64,000 nt of DNA from Chinchilla lanigera (taxonomy: Eukaryota > Chordata > Mammalia > Rodentia > Chinchillidae): positions 7,199,726 through 7,263,725 of the forward strand of contig NW_004955487.1 in assembly GCF_000276665.1 (NCBI RefSeq), in the 5' to 3' direction. The notes beneath the pieces were generated by a model. It saw only the letters and a program-made list of their open reading frames with translations. It had not been told where the DNA came from and made no database searches. This document shows, one piece after another, positions 22,441 to 34,769 of the stretch. Each line of letters opens with the position of its first letter. Positions within the stretch are counted from its first letter, which is position 1. Position numbers and translations under genes: made by a program.

Positions 22441-23875
22441 TTCTACAAGACCAGCTGAATGAGTACCAGGATATCTGGAGAAATAGGATTATTGCACCTA
22501 ACAGGCAGCTCTGCTCATGCGTTTCTAGCCTGAGTGGCCAGGTGTGCAATAGCACCTTCCCTGTGGGTGGAGGACCATGAAAGAGTAGTTTGGAAAGAGT
22601 GTGCCAATTAAAATATTGTTTCTCAACTCAACTTGAGGTATTCCTTAAATTTCCAAGTGAAGAGCATCATTGCACAGTTGGGTATGCCAGCTCTGGAGAA
22701 ATGCCGGGATGGAAAATAATTGGTGAGTATTATGAACAAGCACAAAGATGGTATTTAAGGCTCTCACATTCTGTGGTCTTCCTGACAGAGTGGCTGGAGG
22801 TGGGGAGGCAAAGCCCGTTACCAGTCTTGACTTACATGAATGTTTACTATCCACACAGAGGAGATCTGACCAGCCAGGGAGACCAAGAAAGGCCAGCCAC
22901 CATAGTGAGAAAGAAACAAAACACACACATAGACTGTACAACACTTATCCCTGTGAATTGTGCAGCTAAATTGCCAAGTTGAATATTAAAAAGTTGAGTT
23001 TTTACTGAAATGGCATTGTGCTAGGTTATTTTCTAGATGTTTATTATCTTTCCTTAGGATATTAAGCAATTCTTTGAGTAATTTAGCTAGAATATTTTTC
23101 ACTGTTAATCAGTCAAGGTTGGTTTTCCCAAAGCACAGAGCCATTACTTATAGAGCTGTAAAATATTTTGTAATTTCAGAAACATAGTCTTAGATTACAT
23201 TACGGTTTTATTTTTATTTCTCTTATGAATTCTAACAAGGTACAACTTCTATCTCATTTCTCTTTTCAGAAGGTCTCATGTGTTATCATCACAGTGATTT
23301 TTGTGTTTTTGCTCTTTTTCTTTTCATTTCTGATCAACTTCACAGCCAATGGGCTTCATATATAGATCTTGTTAGGTCTCGTAAGTGACTAACTTTCATT
23401 ATTTGTGTGAGGCTGAGACGTTTCCTAGGAATTTTAAGATATAAAATTGGGAGAGTCCTTGGGAGAGTAGACAGCATACACACATCCTAGAGCAGTTTCT
23501 TCTTGGCTGGTTGAGGACAGTACTGCCACTGTGTACAAGAGAAATGATGCCTGTGACAAATCATGTTATTCTGGTTAACAATGGGTGGCCTGCATGAATG
23601 TGGCCCCATAAGTTCATGAAGGAATCAAAACATTCCTAGTGTCTAGAAGTACTGCAGCTCCCAAAATGTCATAGCCTAATTCATTGCTCAGGGGTTTGGA
23701 GTCATGTTGGTGTAAAGGAGCCTGCTGTGCCACCAGTCATGAAGTCCAGTATATACACTTACACACAGCACATGATTCTTGGCAATGGTAGCACTCTATT
23801 ATCACAGTACTATGTTAATAAATGACTGTGTTACAGACTTACATATTTGCTATACTGAACTGTCAACATTATTTT
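22440..23875. other. No gene recognised
   Basis: About 1.4 kb without a named repeat. Frames of 130 codons (plus, 22590-22982) and 99 codons (minus, 22645-22944) overlap the same segment and resemble no family. Confidence 0.4.
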
Positions 23876-23879
23876 AGAA

Positions 23880-24400
23880 TGTGCTTCTTTTACTTATTAA
23901 TAAAAAAGTGCAACTGTCAGGCACCCTAGCAGGCCGATCAGGATGTGTTCTGAAAGAGCTGACATCAGTGGAGATGACAGCTCCATATGAGCCACGGCCC
24001 TGGAAAACCTTCAGGTCGCACAAGAGATGGAGGCCGAATACAATGATATTGATGATCCAGAGTAGCTTTACTTGAGCTGCTGTGCTTGCCTCTATGTGAA
24101 AATGTTCCCTTTCATGGCCATTGTGACTTTGGGGAAGAGCTAGAAGTATCACAGAACCAAATCCGGTGACTGAGTGGGTGAGGACACAGCGTCAGGTTTT
24201 TACGAGCTGCCCTTCTGTTGGGGGGTGCTCAGGAGCCCCATTCACTGTATTTTTGATCACATCTAATAAGGACCCTCAGGAGAGAGGACTCCAGAGCTGC
24301 TGCAGAAAGCAATGAGAAGGTTGGTATGTTCTCAGCACTGGGGTGGGAATTGGAGGGAGATTCAGAGCAGTGTATCTCTTTACTGTAATAGATTTTTAAA
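23880..24400. repeat. Unknown repeat or retrocopy, copy A
   Basis: The right part (about 24265-24400) is similar to 57860-58015: both contain 'gaggactccagagctgctgc' followed by 'agaaag', then a 'cagtgtatctctttactgta'-like segment and 'ttcactattttt'. The left part (23930-24150) is moderately GC-rich and open on the minus strand for 92 codons, but matches no protein I know. A shared 3' end with different upstream sequence suggests either a dispersed repeat of an unfamiliar family or two truncated retrocopies of one transcript. Confidence 0.5.
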
Positions 24401-24502
24401 AAACTTATAATATTCACTATTTTTTAAAAACATAATATTCACTATTTATAAAACTTATAATATTCACTATTTTTTTAAAACTTATAATATTCACTATTTT
24501 TG
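24393..24502 (+). repeat. AT-rich minisatellite, 25-27 bp period
   Basis: The word taatattcactat occurs four times, at 24408, 24433, 24458 and 24485, separated by A/T linkers. That gives spacings of 25, 25 and 27 bp. It grows out of the end of copy A of the shared repeat. Confidence 0.95.
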
Positions 24503-24504
24503 AT

Positions 24505-27030
24505 AAGCAAGGTGCCTGATTCCTTTCTGTCTATTGTGCTTCCAGTACAAAAGCCTTGGAGTAGAATCGTTTCCAATAGTTGTCATAGAGAAAATCCCCC
24601 TGTTGTTCTGATTGGAGTCTGGTCGTGTCCCTATTGGGCACCCAGTGATTGGCCAGGACAGGGCAGCTGGCCATTTCTCAATGAGAGGTTAAAGGTCGAA
24701 TCTCCCCCTTCCACACAAGAAGGAAACAAATCTTCAAAGGAGGAGAAGTCCTTAAAGCAAACTAAGTTTCAGATATCTACTAAGAGCAAGATACCATATA
24801 TGACTGAATTCCCAATGATCCTTCACTCATTCTCTGCCCAGTTATTTTTTTAAAAAAAAATATCGATCAATGATACCAAGTTACTGTTCAATACCATGGA
24901 GAAGCTTTGGTGTGCTATTGGTTATTGAACAATGTTACTGTATACTACAAAACTTTGAAGAATGGGTTTTAAAAGTTTTCACCATAAGGAGATGATAAAT
25001 GTTTGAGGTGACAGGTATATTTACACATGTTTAAACATTACACAGTGTATATATGTACAGAAGCATTACATGGTACCAAATTTACATGAACACTCTGTGT
25101 GTATGCATGGGCCAACTGAAAAAGAAATTAATAAATTAGCAAATGGAAACAAAATTTTATATTACAAATTTCCTCCGCTCTCAGATGTTTAAATGAGAAC
25201 GTTCTTATGTTAGATCCATGGGAACAGTAGCTTTTCTATTTGTAGAATTATAGACTAGTTAGTGACAACGTCTCATATTCATTGTGAATTTCAGTGCCTA
25301 AACAATATTCTGGAATACATCTGGTTCCTACTAACAATTTATAAACAACTATTTAATCACCAGCAACAGTATGAAACTCATACTTTGTTCGCTTGTACGT
25401 TTATGACATTAAAAAATTGTGAAGTCACAATGCAAGCCCTTTTGTCTGCTTAAAAATTACATGGGGACAAAAAGCCAGGTGTGTTAATATGCAAATGTAA
25501 ATGGCACACTAATGAAGGTACATATTAAACAGAACACCACAATGTCAAACAGAATCCTTGCTAATTAAGGGTACCCAGGCTCCGAGGGGATGTTGCCCCA
25601 CCAGACAGCCAGATGTCCTATTCTCTGCCTCCGCACTGGGGTGATTTTCTCCTGGGTAAAAACTGTATTCTAGTGCTTTCTCCTGCCAAGAGCAGGCCCG
25701 ACAGATGACAGTTGGAAATAGTTGGTCTTTTGTGCTAAACTGTGGAGGACTGGGAGGGTGTGAAAGCAGTTTTTAACTGTTTTTCTCTCTTCAATATAAG
25801 TGAATTCTCAGCATACACTTTACTGAAATTGGTTTTTGGGCAAAGTAGAAGAAAACATTTTATTTCTTCCGGAGTGAAACTGGGTGTTTATGCTGATTAT
25901 ATGTGATGATTTTTTACTTTCTATTCAGGAACATTTTATTCATTTATTTTGCAGTTCATTTATAAGATCATCATACATTCACTGTGGATTTGTTAGTCAA
26001 TATTTTTCATCAGTGCAGTAACAAAAGTAAATAGTAAAACATATCTCATCTTATCACTCTGGAAAACTGCATGCAACTACACAAAGACATCAGGAACTGA
26101 AAGCAATCAAACAATAATTCTTTTATGAAGTACAATAATTAGGTAAAAATCACTGAGAAATCCTGAAGAACAATGGAGAGTAGTGTCTTCTGCTAAACCA
26201 ATTGAGGAAGCTTTTATGCTGTACAAACTCTTTGAATGTGAGTATAGGTTAACAGTGTGGCTGACACGCAGACTCTAGGATTCCTGACAGTAAGTGTCTA
26301 CAAACTGGGTTGTTCCTAGCAGATGGGTCAAGTGGGGAGTAGAAGGTTGAAATCCTGCAAGTCTTCCAACTCCAGGACTCTGCTGAGCTCACTACCTGTG
26401 CAAATGACTGAATGTGATATATACCAAGTCAGGCTCCTTTGCTTTTTCTCCTTTCACTTGCATAGGTAGGCTTTAGGAAATATCTTTTCCAAACAAATTC
26501 TTTGTTCCTTTTCTATGTGTATAAAGGACTAGAATGTGTCCTTTCTAACCAATTCTGTGAGCCACTGAGGGCAGGGCTGCATATTTGGGGAAAAGAATGG
26601 GGTTTGTATATATGGGGAGAGGTTTGCTGTGGTTTATGGCTATTTACCAGCCCTGCAGAGAACTATTTTGGGCTAATTACATCCATGAATTAAGACCTCA
26701 AATTAAAGCCAACTGTGACTATAATGTGAAAAGGGAGCACCTCCTTTTACTTAGGATTTTACTATTTCTTTCACTACCTGTTCCAAAGTACACCAAGCTG
26801 CCCTCACATATGGCAGAGAAACATCACTGAGTATTTTGTTTGTATATTATTATTTTCTGTTTATTATGATGTTCGTATTTCTTAAGAACCTTTCTGGCTG
26901 GGGACACATTACTTCTACACTGGTAGGGATAGCCAATTCTTAGAGAAATCTTCTAGGTCTTATAAGTAAAATAAGCTTTATTTTCTTGAACTTTTTCTTT
27001 CATTCTGTCTTATTTTCAATTTCTTCCTTT
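24505..27030. other. Repeat-poor, gene-free DNA
   Basis: About 2.5 kb with no named transposon. At 25450-25780 the sequence is well mixed and carries an ATGCAAAT octamer (25489-25496) and a TAATTAAG homeodomain-type word (about 25562), compatible with a regulatory element but not proof. A 117-codon plus frame (24500-24853) resembles nothing known. Confidence 0.4.
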
Positions 27031-27036
27031 CTTTCA

Positions 27037-27042
27037 TTTTTT

Positions 27043-27095
<53 letters not shown>

Positions 27096-27100
27096 TTTTT
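27037..27100 (+). repeat. (TTTC)n polypyrimidine tract
   Basis: Sixty-four uninterrupted pyrimidines, mainly TTTC units. It is the expanded A-tail of the antisense B1 that follows. Confidence 0.95.
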
Positions 27101-27240
27101 GAGAGAGGGTTTTGCCATATAGTTCAGGCTGGTCTTGAACTCACTACGTATCCCAAGCTTGCCTTGAACTTGCAGCAATCATCCTGCCTCAGCCTCCCAA
27201 GTGCTGAGATTTCAGGCATAAGCCATGACACCTGGTTTAC
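27101..27240 (-). mobile_element. B1-like SINE, antisense
   Basis: Well ordered antisense B1: 'atagttcaggctggtcttga', 'actcactacgtatcccaagc', 'tcatcctgcctcagcctccc' and 'gatttcaggcataagccatg'. Confidence 0.9.
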
Positions 27241-28180
27241 TGTCCTTTTCTTGTGTCTTCTCTGGTATTTTCCCTTGACTGATTGTCACAGAAATGAACA
27301 CACAATAGTGAGTCGCATTCTCCTCTCCCTTGTAGTTCTTCTAAATCAGTGGATAGATGTGGAAACTTCCTTGGTTTCAGATTAATGTCAAGATTACTTC
27401 ATGAATCACATTTCCATCAAAATTCTTACAAATGTCAATGGATAAATATTACTTTGATCCATTATTTGAGCAGATGATGTAAGATACTCTAATTTCATTA
27501 TTATTACATCATATATTATTTGCAACTTGAAAAGAAAAATTACTTCCCATCACCTCTTTGGTTATCCCAAGGCAGGCTTTGTATATATTTTCTATATTGC
27601 TTTTATCATAAGATAGAAATACTCCTCATTTCATATCTAGTGTGCCATGGTACCATATTGTTTCAATTGACCAATAGGCTTGTAGCCTGGATAGCATAAA
27701 AGGGAAAGAAGAAGGAAGTCTTTCTTTTTGCTCCTTCATTTAGTGAAAATACTCTGTGCCTTAGTCTTATGTACATATTTTCAGGGTTTTTTTGTTTTGT
27801 TTTGTTTTGTTTGTTTTTGTAGTGAGGCCTGGGGGAATTCCAATAGTATCCTGCTATTGCTATAAACTTATTTGGGCTTTAGCCTGTTTCTCTGTAGCTG
27901 TGGTGAGGTGGGTATGGCTAGCCAGGTATTGCTGATATTTCAGTCCAGAGGCCTCACAGAAGGGCAGAATGTGACTACCCATGTATATTCTATTAAAGAG
28001 AATGGAATGTACCTTAGCTGTACAAAAGAGCCACTATGTAGTTACATGAGCATATTTATATTTAAGACTATCATGGGAGTCCTATGGAAAACAGGTTGGA
28101 GAAAGTATTTCAAGTTTGGCTTCTGAATGATTGTGAAAATTCTAAATGCCATTCTAGAACTTCATGCCAGCCTCCATGTC
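27240..28180. other. No gene recognised
   Basis: A TTTG-type low-complexity run lies near 27787-27820. The rest is unassigned. Confidence 0.4.
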
Positions 28181-28760
28181 TCACCCCTAAATAGTGATAT
28201 AGGGGAAAGAAGTGTAACTCCCAACCTGCTAGATGTCAGATATGCAGAGTTTGTGCTCCCCAAAATCAAAGAATATATTCTAAAGAACAATGGATGTTAA
28301 GAGTAGGAAAAATTTATTGAGGGAGACAGTTCTTGAGAGATAGGAGGTGACTCCAAAGTGGATTGCCAATGAGTCCACTTTTCAAAGGAAGTTTCATAGA
28401 GCAAAATCATGAGGTACATACAACATGGGTCAAAACTATGATCAACCAATAAAACTACAAATATAACTGCATAGGTTATACTGATCCAGTAGGGAAGCAA
28501 GTCACATAGCAAGTGTACATGAAAAGAACAAGGAGCTTTTTAGGAAGGGATGGATCAGGAGGTCCTGGTCACCCACTTGGATGACTGATGTCTGTCTAGA
28601 GTTTATTGAAACAGGTAATACCAATTATAATATAATCTTTAAATTATTGCTCATCCCTTAGGGAGGCAGTAGGCCTGGTCATTCCATCTTTATCTTGAGA
28701 CCTGGCCTTTAACAAATGTGCCTCCAGCCACAGCTGTGCTGCAGTTTCATCTTCTGCACT
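28180..28760 (-). mobile_element. Possible LTR, antisense
   Basis: An antisense polyadenylation-like 'aaaatttattgagggagaca' near 28310 and a mixed, moderately GC-rich body ending near 28760 give an LTR-like look. No family match is recognised, so this is a weak call. Confidence 0.25.
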
Positions 28761-29179
28761 GACTCCTTCAAGGGCCCAGCCTAGTCTATAATAGTAGTAC
28801 ACTGAAACGTAGAATAAAATATTGAATAGTTTTACATTAGCAAATTAGATGTGGAAATCCACATGCAAGCCTGCCCGTGTTCAATAATCTGAGCGGGTGT
28901 TTTGAAAGATGTATCTACTAAGACAATCTTTCTAAGCATGATGAGTAAATACTGTTCTTATAGTTAAAGATGGAGATAAGAGTGACATTTCCTTCTAAAT
29001 TTAAGATTGCATCTTTCTTCCTATCATATAGAAAGATTTACCTTTCTGTCTTCAGTTCAAACTCTCATTTCTCACTGAAATTCAGGGAATATGAAAAACT
29101 TTGCAGGACTACCTGGATGACTCTCCTTGAAAGAAGAGCAATTATCTCCATTTTGGCTAAACCCCGCCCTATTTCCGTG

Positions 29180-29830
29180 GACTGATATGTACAGAGCTGG
29201 CTAGGACTTTTCCTTATTCCTTCAGCAGGCTTTAGGCAATCAAAATCAGTCCAGCTGAGGTGCTGATGTAGGCTTTGAAGCAAGGTGACAGGGCTGTGTT
29301 GTCCCACCCCCATAGCTCCTGGAAAACGTGTGTAAACCAAGGCAGGATGGAGAGTCAGCTCGAAGCTGTCAGCTGGGATTGAGCCTTGAGATAAGAGGCT
29401 ATGACTTCCCAGGACACAAAAGATTACACATCAGAGCTGAAGTAATAACTCCAAAACATTAGATACAAATACAAATTGTGTTATGCAGATTACTCTTTCT
29501 GCATATCCTTCTCTCCGCATATTGCAGAGATGATTTCAGATCACCTACCCAGCCCAGCTGAAGGCATTCATGTATGTCCTGCCAGTCTCATTCACTCATC
29601 CTCAAGCCACTGAATTAATAAAACCTGGGTTTGGCCCTGGGTCAAGGCTTTTGTTCTGGTTAGCAATCACCCTAGCTGGACTTAGGATCCCCTTGGCTCC
29701 CCATAATAAATATGTTTTAGTGTCTTTATTCTCACCATGGCTTGCATTGGAAGAGGTAGATTGGAATTAACTGGTGAGAATCCCAATAACTTCTCCATGG
29801 GACTACAAATATAACCTTCCTAGACCTCAA
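29180..29830 (+). mobile_element. ERV-like LTR
   Basis: The body is U3-like. A sequence 'ctgaattaataaaacctggg' then resembles a polyadenylation region, and a second 'ccccataataaatatgtttt' lies about 90 bases on. No internal retroviral genes flank it. The two AATAAA-type signals in a mixed-composition block support an LTR, but family and exact ends are not set. Confidence 0.4.
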
Positions 29831-30164
29831 CAAGGACCAGGAAGGGCTCTCTATAAAGAACTGAAGGAGGGTTAGAACAGATCATCTTATCTTTCTTCAG
29901 GTTAATACAAAACCATAGGTATTTGCTGAGTGTCACATACTATTCCCTAAAATGATATAAAACTTTTTATTTCTCACCAAATATGTTATTCAGGGAACAC
30001 ATGTTAATTTGAGAAAATATCTAAATGTTTTCAAACAAAATAGGATAACCATGATACACATCATAAAAGTTGCTAATTATCTACAGAAAATATTGTGTTA
30101 AATTAAATTATTTGTGCCACTTGTATTTCTGCAGTGAAAGATGCAACCAATTTAAAGCACAAAA

Positions 30165-30280
30165 TAGGAGAGTTAGTTGTGTGATTCAGTGGTAGAGCAC
30201 TTGCCTACCATGGACTCCTAGGTTGAATCTCAAGCACCACCAAAACACACATGCATGCACACACAGACACACACCACCAC
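30165..30280 (+). mobile_element. ID SINE, diverged
   Basis: Sense ID order: 'gtgtgattcagtggtagagc', 'acttgcctaccatggactcc' and 'taggttgaatctcaagcacc', followed by an ACAC-rich tail. The head is decayed. Confidence 0.75.
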
Positions 30281-30509
30281 CAAGTATGTAATCTTTTGAG
30301 GATTTGCATGATCAATGCCATTGAAAGAAGCAGTCCTACTAGGAAACCCCAAAAGTGAGCATTGTAATTGTGGAGGAAGTCATTGTACAGAATCCAGGCC
30401 ATAGGAAAATATCTCTGTCAGTTAGAAAGTTGATCATGGCTTTAGGCAAAAATTCCAGTTATAGCAGTAATTTACTATCATTGAACAAGTACTGTCATCT
30501 GTCCATTAT

Positions 30510-30655
30510 ACCAAGCTTCAGGTGTGCATATTTTTTGTCTAATTACAAATGCTCAGCAGATTCCATTACTATATCATTTTATGGTAAAGAAATTGAGGCT
30601 GAAAAAAACCCTGATTGGCCCCGTCTTATGCAATTAGAAAATATTTAAAATTGTG
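30510..30655 (+). repeat. MIR-like fragment
   Basis: Weak MIR core: 'tatggtaaagaaattgaggc' followed by a 'cttatgcaattagaaaata' section. Confidence 0.4.
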
Positions 30656-30689
30656 TTTGAACATATGTTATTATCTACTAATATTTATT

Positions 30690-32340
30690 TAAAGTCTACT
30701 AATTTAAATATTATGACATCTCAAGCACAATTTTAACATAGCCAATAACTAGGAATAAATTTAACAAAAACATTGCAATATGAAGTGTCTATGAATTCGG
30801 TATCTTGTTGTATATTTACTGATAACCAAAAACATTAAAAAACCGTACACAAACAGAAGTTGATATTATTTTCTTGGGGGGAAAGATGAGCATCTTGGAG
30901 ATGCATTCCATCAGACATGAATTACAGGTCAATTAAATCTATTCATTAAGTCTGTTCATTAAGGCTATTAATGTTTTTTAAACAGGTGTTAACAAATACT
31001 TATTTATTACCTTCTATTGTCCAAAAGTTAAAATATAAATTGTAAAATATGTTAAAAGATAATGAAACAGAAGTCCTCTAGTATTGCTTTCATTATTTAT
31101 TAATTTGACTATCTCTGACTCTTTATATATTAAACTAAATTTCAGTATCAGTCTGTCAGGTTTGTCAATTTCTACAAAGATAAACCCTGTTAGACTTTAG
31201 AATTTCATTTTATATATACAGCATTATGCAGACAACAAATATTTTACAGTATTGTGACTCTTCTGATAAAATATAAAATATGAACTATTTCCACACTTAT
31301 ATTGCAAAAAATAAAAATATTATATGCTTGGCATTTACCAAAAACTCTACTTCACATTTAAAATCTTTGAAACTAATGAGCTCCAGGTTGAAATACTAAT
31401 TTTGACATACTGCAAACATTTAATGAAATAATACAACTCACACAAAATCTTCCTGAAAAGCAAAATAGAATGTAATGATTTCTATTAATGATGCTTGAGC
31501 CCAAAATTTGAAAAAGATATAAGAAAAAAGAACTTACAAACTACTTTTATAAAGAGGGATGCAAAAATCCTGAAGAATACTATCCATTTCATGTTCAACA
31601 TTTTACTAAAAAGAAATATGTAAAGACAAAGTATAGTTTACTGCAGCAACACAAGAGCATTAACATTTAACAAAATAATGAAATTTAACATTATACTTCT
31701 ATAATAAAAAGAAAAATAATTATGTGATGATCACAATAAAGACAAATTACTAACATAAAATATGACAAGTGTTTTCACATTAACAATGTAATCATTATGT
31801 ACTACAAATGCACACTAATAAAAATGCATAATTAAAATGAAGGAAAACTTTATAAACTTTATAATAGTTACCCTTAAAAACAAAAGCAAATAGAATATTT
31901 ATTTTTGAAATGCTGAAAGCATTTTTCCTGAGAGTGATGAATCAGACAATTTGGGGGGAAAAATAAACGTATTTTTTCAGATTGAATACCGAGAAAACCC
32001 AAAGCAATTTACAAAGCCTTAGCCTTTATACATAAATGCATCTTGAATTCTGGATACAAAGTCAGCATAACAAAGCATCTGTGTTCCTATATGCCAGAGT
32101 TGGTAAAGCAGAATGTGATTTAAATATGACATCTTATGCATAATTTTAACATATCAAATAACTAGGAATAAACATAACAAAATCATTGCAATATTAAGAA
32201 TCTATGAATTCCTTCTTCCTGTATCTTTATTGATAACCTAAAACATTAAAGAAACCCTGCATGCACAGAAGTTTATCTTACTTTCTTGGGTGTAAAGATG
32301 GGGCATCTTGACAATGTGTTCCATCAGAGATGACTTACAG
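30690..32340. repeat. AT-rich LINE debris with internal duplication
   Basis: The plus strand holds 'actaggaataaatttaacaa' (about 30750) and 'actaggaataaacataacaa' (about 32161), the L1 ORF2 segment that in intact copies encodes YLGINLT. An antisense L1-like 'gtttgtcaatttctacaaag' lies at about 31160-31185. The two plus-strand copies sit in a ~230-bp direct duplication (30714-30945 and 32127-32355) about 1.41 kb apart. No frame is preserved. Confidence 0.6.
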
Positions 32341-32770
32341 GTCAATGAGTCTCATGCTTGATTCCCCAAGTGTCACCCACATGGCACTTTTCACTTGCTA
32401 GGAGCACCCAGGATCACTGCTGGGGGTCACATTTCTCTGCTGTGTAAAAAACTTCAGACATTTTTAATGTACAAAAGGCCTCAGAAGTCCAAATGTGGGA
32501 AGAGAAGATGAATTTCTCAGTGTATTTCACTTCTGAGTTGATGAAGTTGCTGCAGACGTCAGTAGCTTCAGGTAATAATAACTATTGTTATGAGAAACTC
32601 ATCTACAACATGCCTATGGGGACCTCTCTGTCTCCAAAGTGCTCAAGAGTTGACAAAATGCCCAGTTCATGATTCCACTTAACAGTATGGTGTCAGGGTC
32701 AAAGTATCTTGTAATTTATCTTATATGAGAAATGCAAAATATAAATAAATTAAGGAATAAAATAAAAAAT
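32340..32770. other. No gene recognised
   Basis: A better mixed segment between LINE fragments, with no recognised content. Confidence 0.4.
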
Positions 32771-32970
32771 AGATCATAGCAAACAGGGAGGTAGATCTTT
32801 TGCAGAAAGGAAGGGTGCAAGAAATGGAGGGTGGTGGAGCAAAAGAAGGAGAAAGATTTAAGAAAGAATTAAGATGTGTTACATTCATAGACTAAATGCT
32901 CATGAGGAACATAATCATTATGTACTGTACATATATACCAATAAATGTAAGAATTCAAAACAAAAAAGAG
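32770..32970 (+). mobile_element. L1 3' UTR fragment
   Basis: A purine-rich 'gtagatcttttgcagaaagg' section, then 'gaacataatcattatgtact' and 'ataccaataaatgtaagaat'. This is the same 3' end as the L1 at 34195-34500 and 63055-63215, with its AATAAA intact. Confidence 0.75.
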
Positions 32971-33159
32971 CTCTTCCTGATGTGGTATTGGATCATTAAT
33001 GATACTTCATGATTCCACACATGGGAAAACATGTACAGCTATCGCTGTTCACGGGCAAAGCCAAACATTGCAACTGTCATTTTTGACCAGGTTTTACTTT
33101 TAGTTCTTGTGAGGGAAGCTGAGTCACAAAGACATTGAAGGTGATTGTACAAATGTCAT

Positions 33160-33345
33160 TCCAGCACTCTGGGAGGCTGAAGAAGGAGGTTCCCCACCCA
33201 GTTTCAGCTCATCATAGACACTAGCAAGTCCTTGTCTCAAAATTTAAGAAAAATATATTTTAAAGGGCTGGAGCATAGCTCAACGGGAAGCTTATCTACT
33301 CAATTACCAGGATCCCCCCAGCTCCACAGTGCTGCAAGGCTTATT
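33160..33345 (+). mobile_element. B1-dID dimeric SINE
   Basis: B1 half: 'cattccagcactctgggagg', 'actagcaagtccttgtctca'. ID half: 'agggctggagcatagctcaa', 'ttaccaggatccccccagc'. Internal bases between the two are A-rich. Confidence 0.8.
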
Positions 33346-33544
33346 TTTTAGCTACCGATAACAGTAAAATTAAGTCTTTGTACTTCCTTTCTCTTGACCT
33401 TTGGCTAACAACAATCCAAATTGAATGAGGAGCTGAAACTTCTGAAATTCCTGGAGCACTTACTGAAAATAGTACAGGTCTATTCTCATCCCATCAAACT
33501 CAGAGATGAAGCCAAGAAATCTGAAGTTTAACAAGCCCACTGGG

Positions 33545-33730
33545 AAATCATTGTTATGAGTATAATAGCAGCTAATGTTTATTGAAGAAACACTTTATAC
33601 ATATTATCACATCTACTTTTTATAACATCACTAAGTAGATATTACTGTTATTGCAGTCCTCAATACCACTTCATTTTTAGGGTCCCCACAGTTACGCAGC
33701 CAATTTAATAACTATTACACTCAAAGACAC
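33545..33730 (+). repeat. MIR fragment
   Basis: Good MIR 5' half: 'agcagctaatgtttattgaa' and 'tatacatattatcacatcta', then 'cactaagtagatattactgt'. The cacagctagtaag part has decayed to 'cagttacgcagccaattt'. Confidence 0.7.
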
Positions 33731-34190
33731 TGAGCTTTCATTAGAAACACTTTCATAGACTTCACCATCCTAAATGTAACAGGTCCTGGACATCCCATGG
33801 GTAAGAGACCAATCCAAGATGGTGGTCTGGAGCTAAGAATATAAAAATATCAAGCAAACAAAGAAATCAAACAGGTAAGTAGCAATGAGTGCTATTAAAG
33901 CCGGTTTCCCTATGTTCTGATCATATCTAATTCCTTGGAGGATGACCAGCTTTTGCTGGCTCTTGGACCTTGGCAAAGAAGTTGCCCCTCACCCACTTGG
34001 TTTGGAGTTTAATTGTGCCAATTTTGCTGCTTTAACAATTTTCAAAGAAAGCTCTATTATGGTTCATCTTAGTTAAATATCATGTCAAAGATTAAGGAAG
34101 GTAAATTCGGAACAGATCTATTTTAATCTGGATAGACATCGTCTCCCTCTCAGTAACAATGGGACTCAGTTTCCCCAAGCCTTATGCAGA
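33730..34190. other. No gene recognised
   Basis: Unassigned sequence upstream of an L1 3' UTR. Confidence 0.4.
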
Positions 34191-34194
34191 AACT

Positions 34195-34500
34195 GAAAGA
34201 GTGAATAAGGAGCAAAATTCACAATAAATATTGTGAAGTGGGAAGAAAATGTTCAAAATGAGAGAGAAACTAGGGAGAAGGAAAGGGGAGAGGAAGAAAG
34301 GGAAGAGGGAAAACTAGAAAGCATAAAATGGAAACCAAGCTCTGTGAATAGGGAGGGGGAGAGGGGTTGAGGGGAGAAGAGAGGTTTGGGAAAACAAGAG
34401 GAATCAAAATATATCATGTAGAGGTACAAATTCCCTATGGTGAATCTGATCATTATGTATATCTAAAATGTGCCAATAAATTTACTTTTAAAAAAAAAGC
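34195..34500 (+). mobile_element. L1 3' UTR
   Basis: Begins near 'gagtgaataaggagcaaaat', continues through the purine-rich part and 'atatcatgtagaggtacaaa', and ends in 'gtgccaataaatttactttt' with a short A-tail at 34490-34498. ORF2 is absent, so the copy is severely 5'-truncated. Confidence 0.8.
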
Positions 34501-34769
34501 CCTTAGAATCAGACCATTTTTGTATCTTTGTATTTCACTTTTAGAGGTTTTTCAAGATCTAAATCAAATTTAAGGTGTCTTCAGGAAGAGAGTAGCACTA
34601 TTATACTGATGTAAACAGGGGAATAAATAATTTTCCAAGCAGGAAGTTTCCAGGCCAAATTGTGAAGTTTTCCTCAGGTGATGGGTGTCCAAATTGCTTT
34701 CAGTACTATGACTGCTAATAAAAGAGAGAGACTGTTATTTACTCTGTCAGTTTCTAAGATCCAAAAGGT

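Noticed and set aside
22590..22982. 130-codon plus-strand frame
   Set aside because: A 99-codon frame is open on the opposite strand over the same bases. No domain or family pattern is visible, and the length is within chance for a 64-kb window.
24393..24502. Possible CRISPR-like array (regular repeats with spacers)
   Set aside because: The genome is a mammal's. Units are directly abutting AT-rich repeats with no unique spacers, so this is a minisatellite.
26978..27178. Minus-strand frame with a KKERKKER repeat that might suggest a nuclear basic protein
   Set aside because: The charged repeat is only the translated (TTTC)n tract and the B1 beside it.
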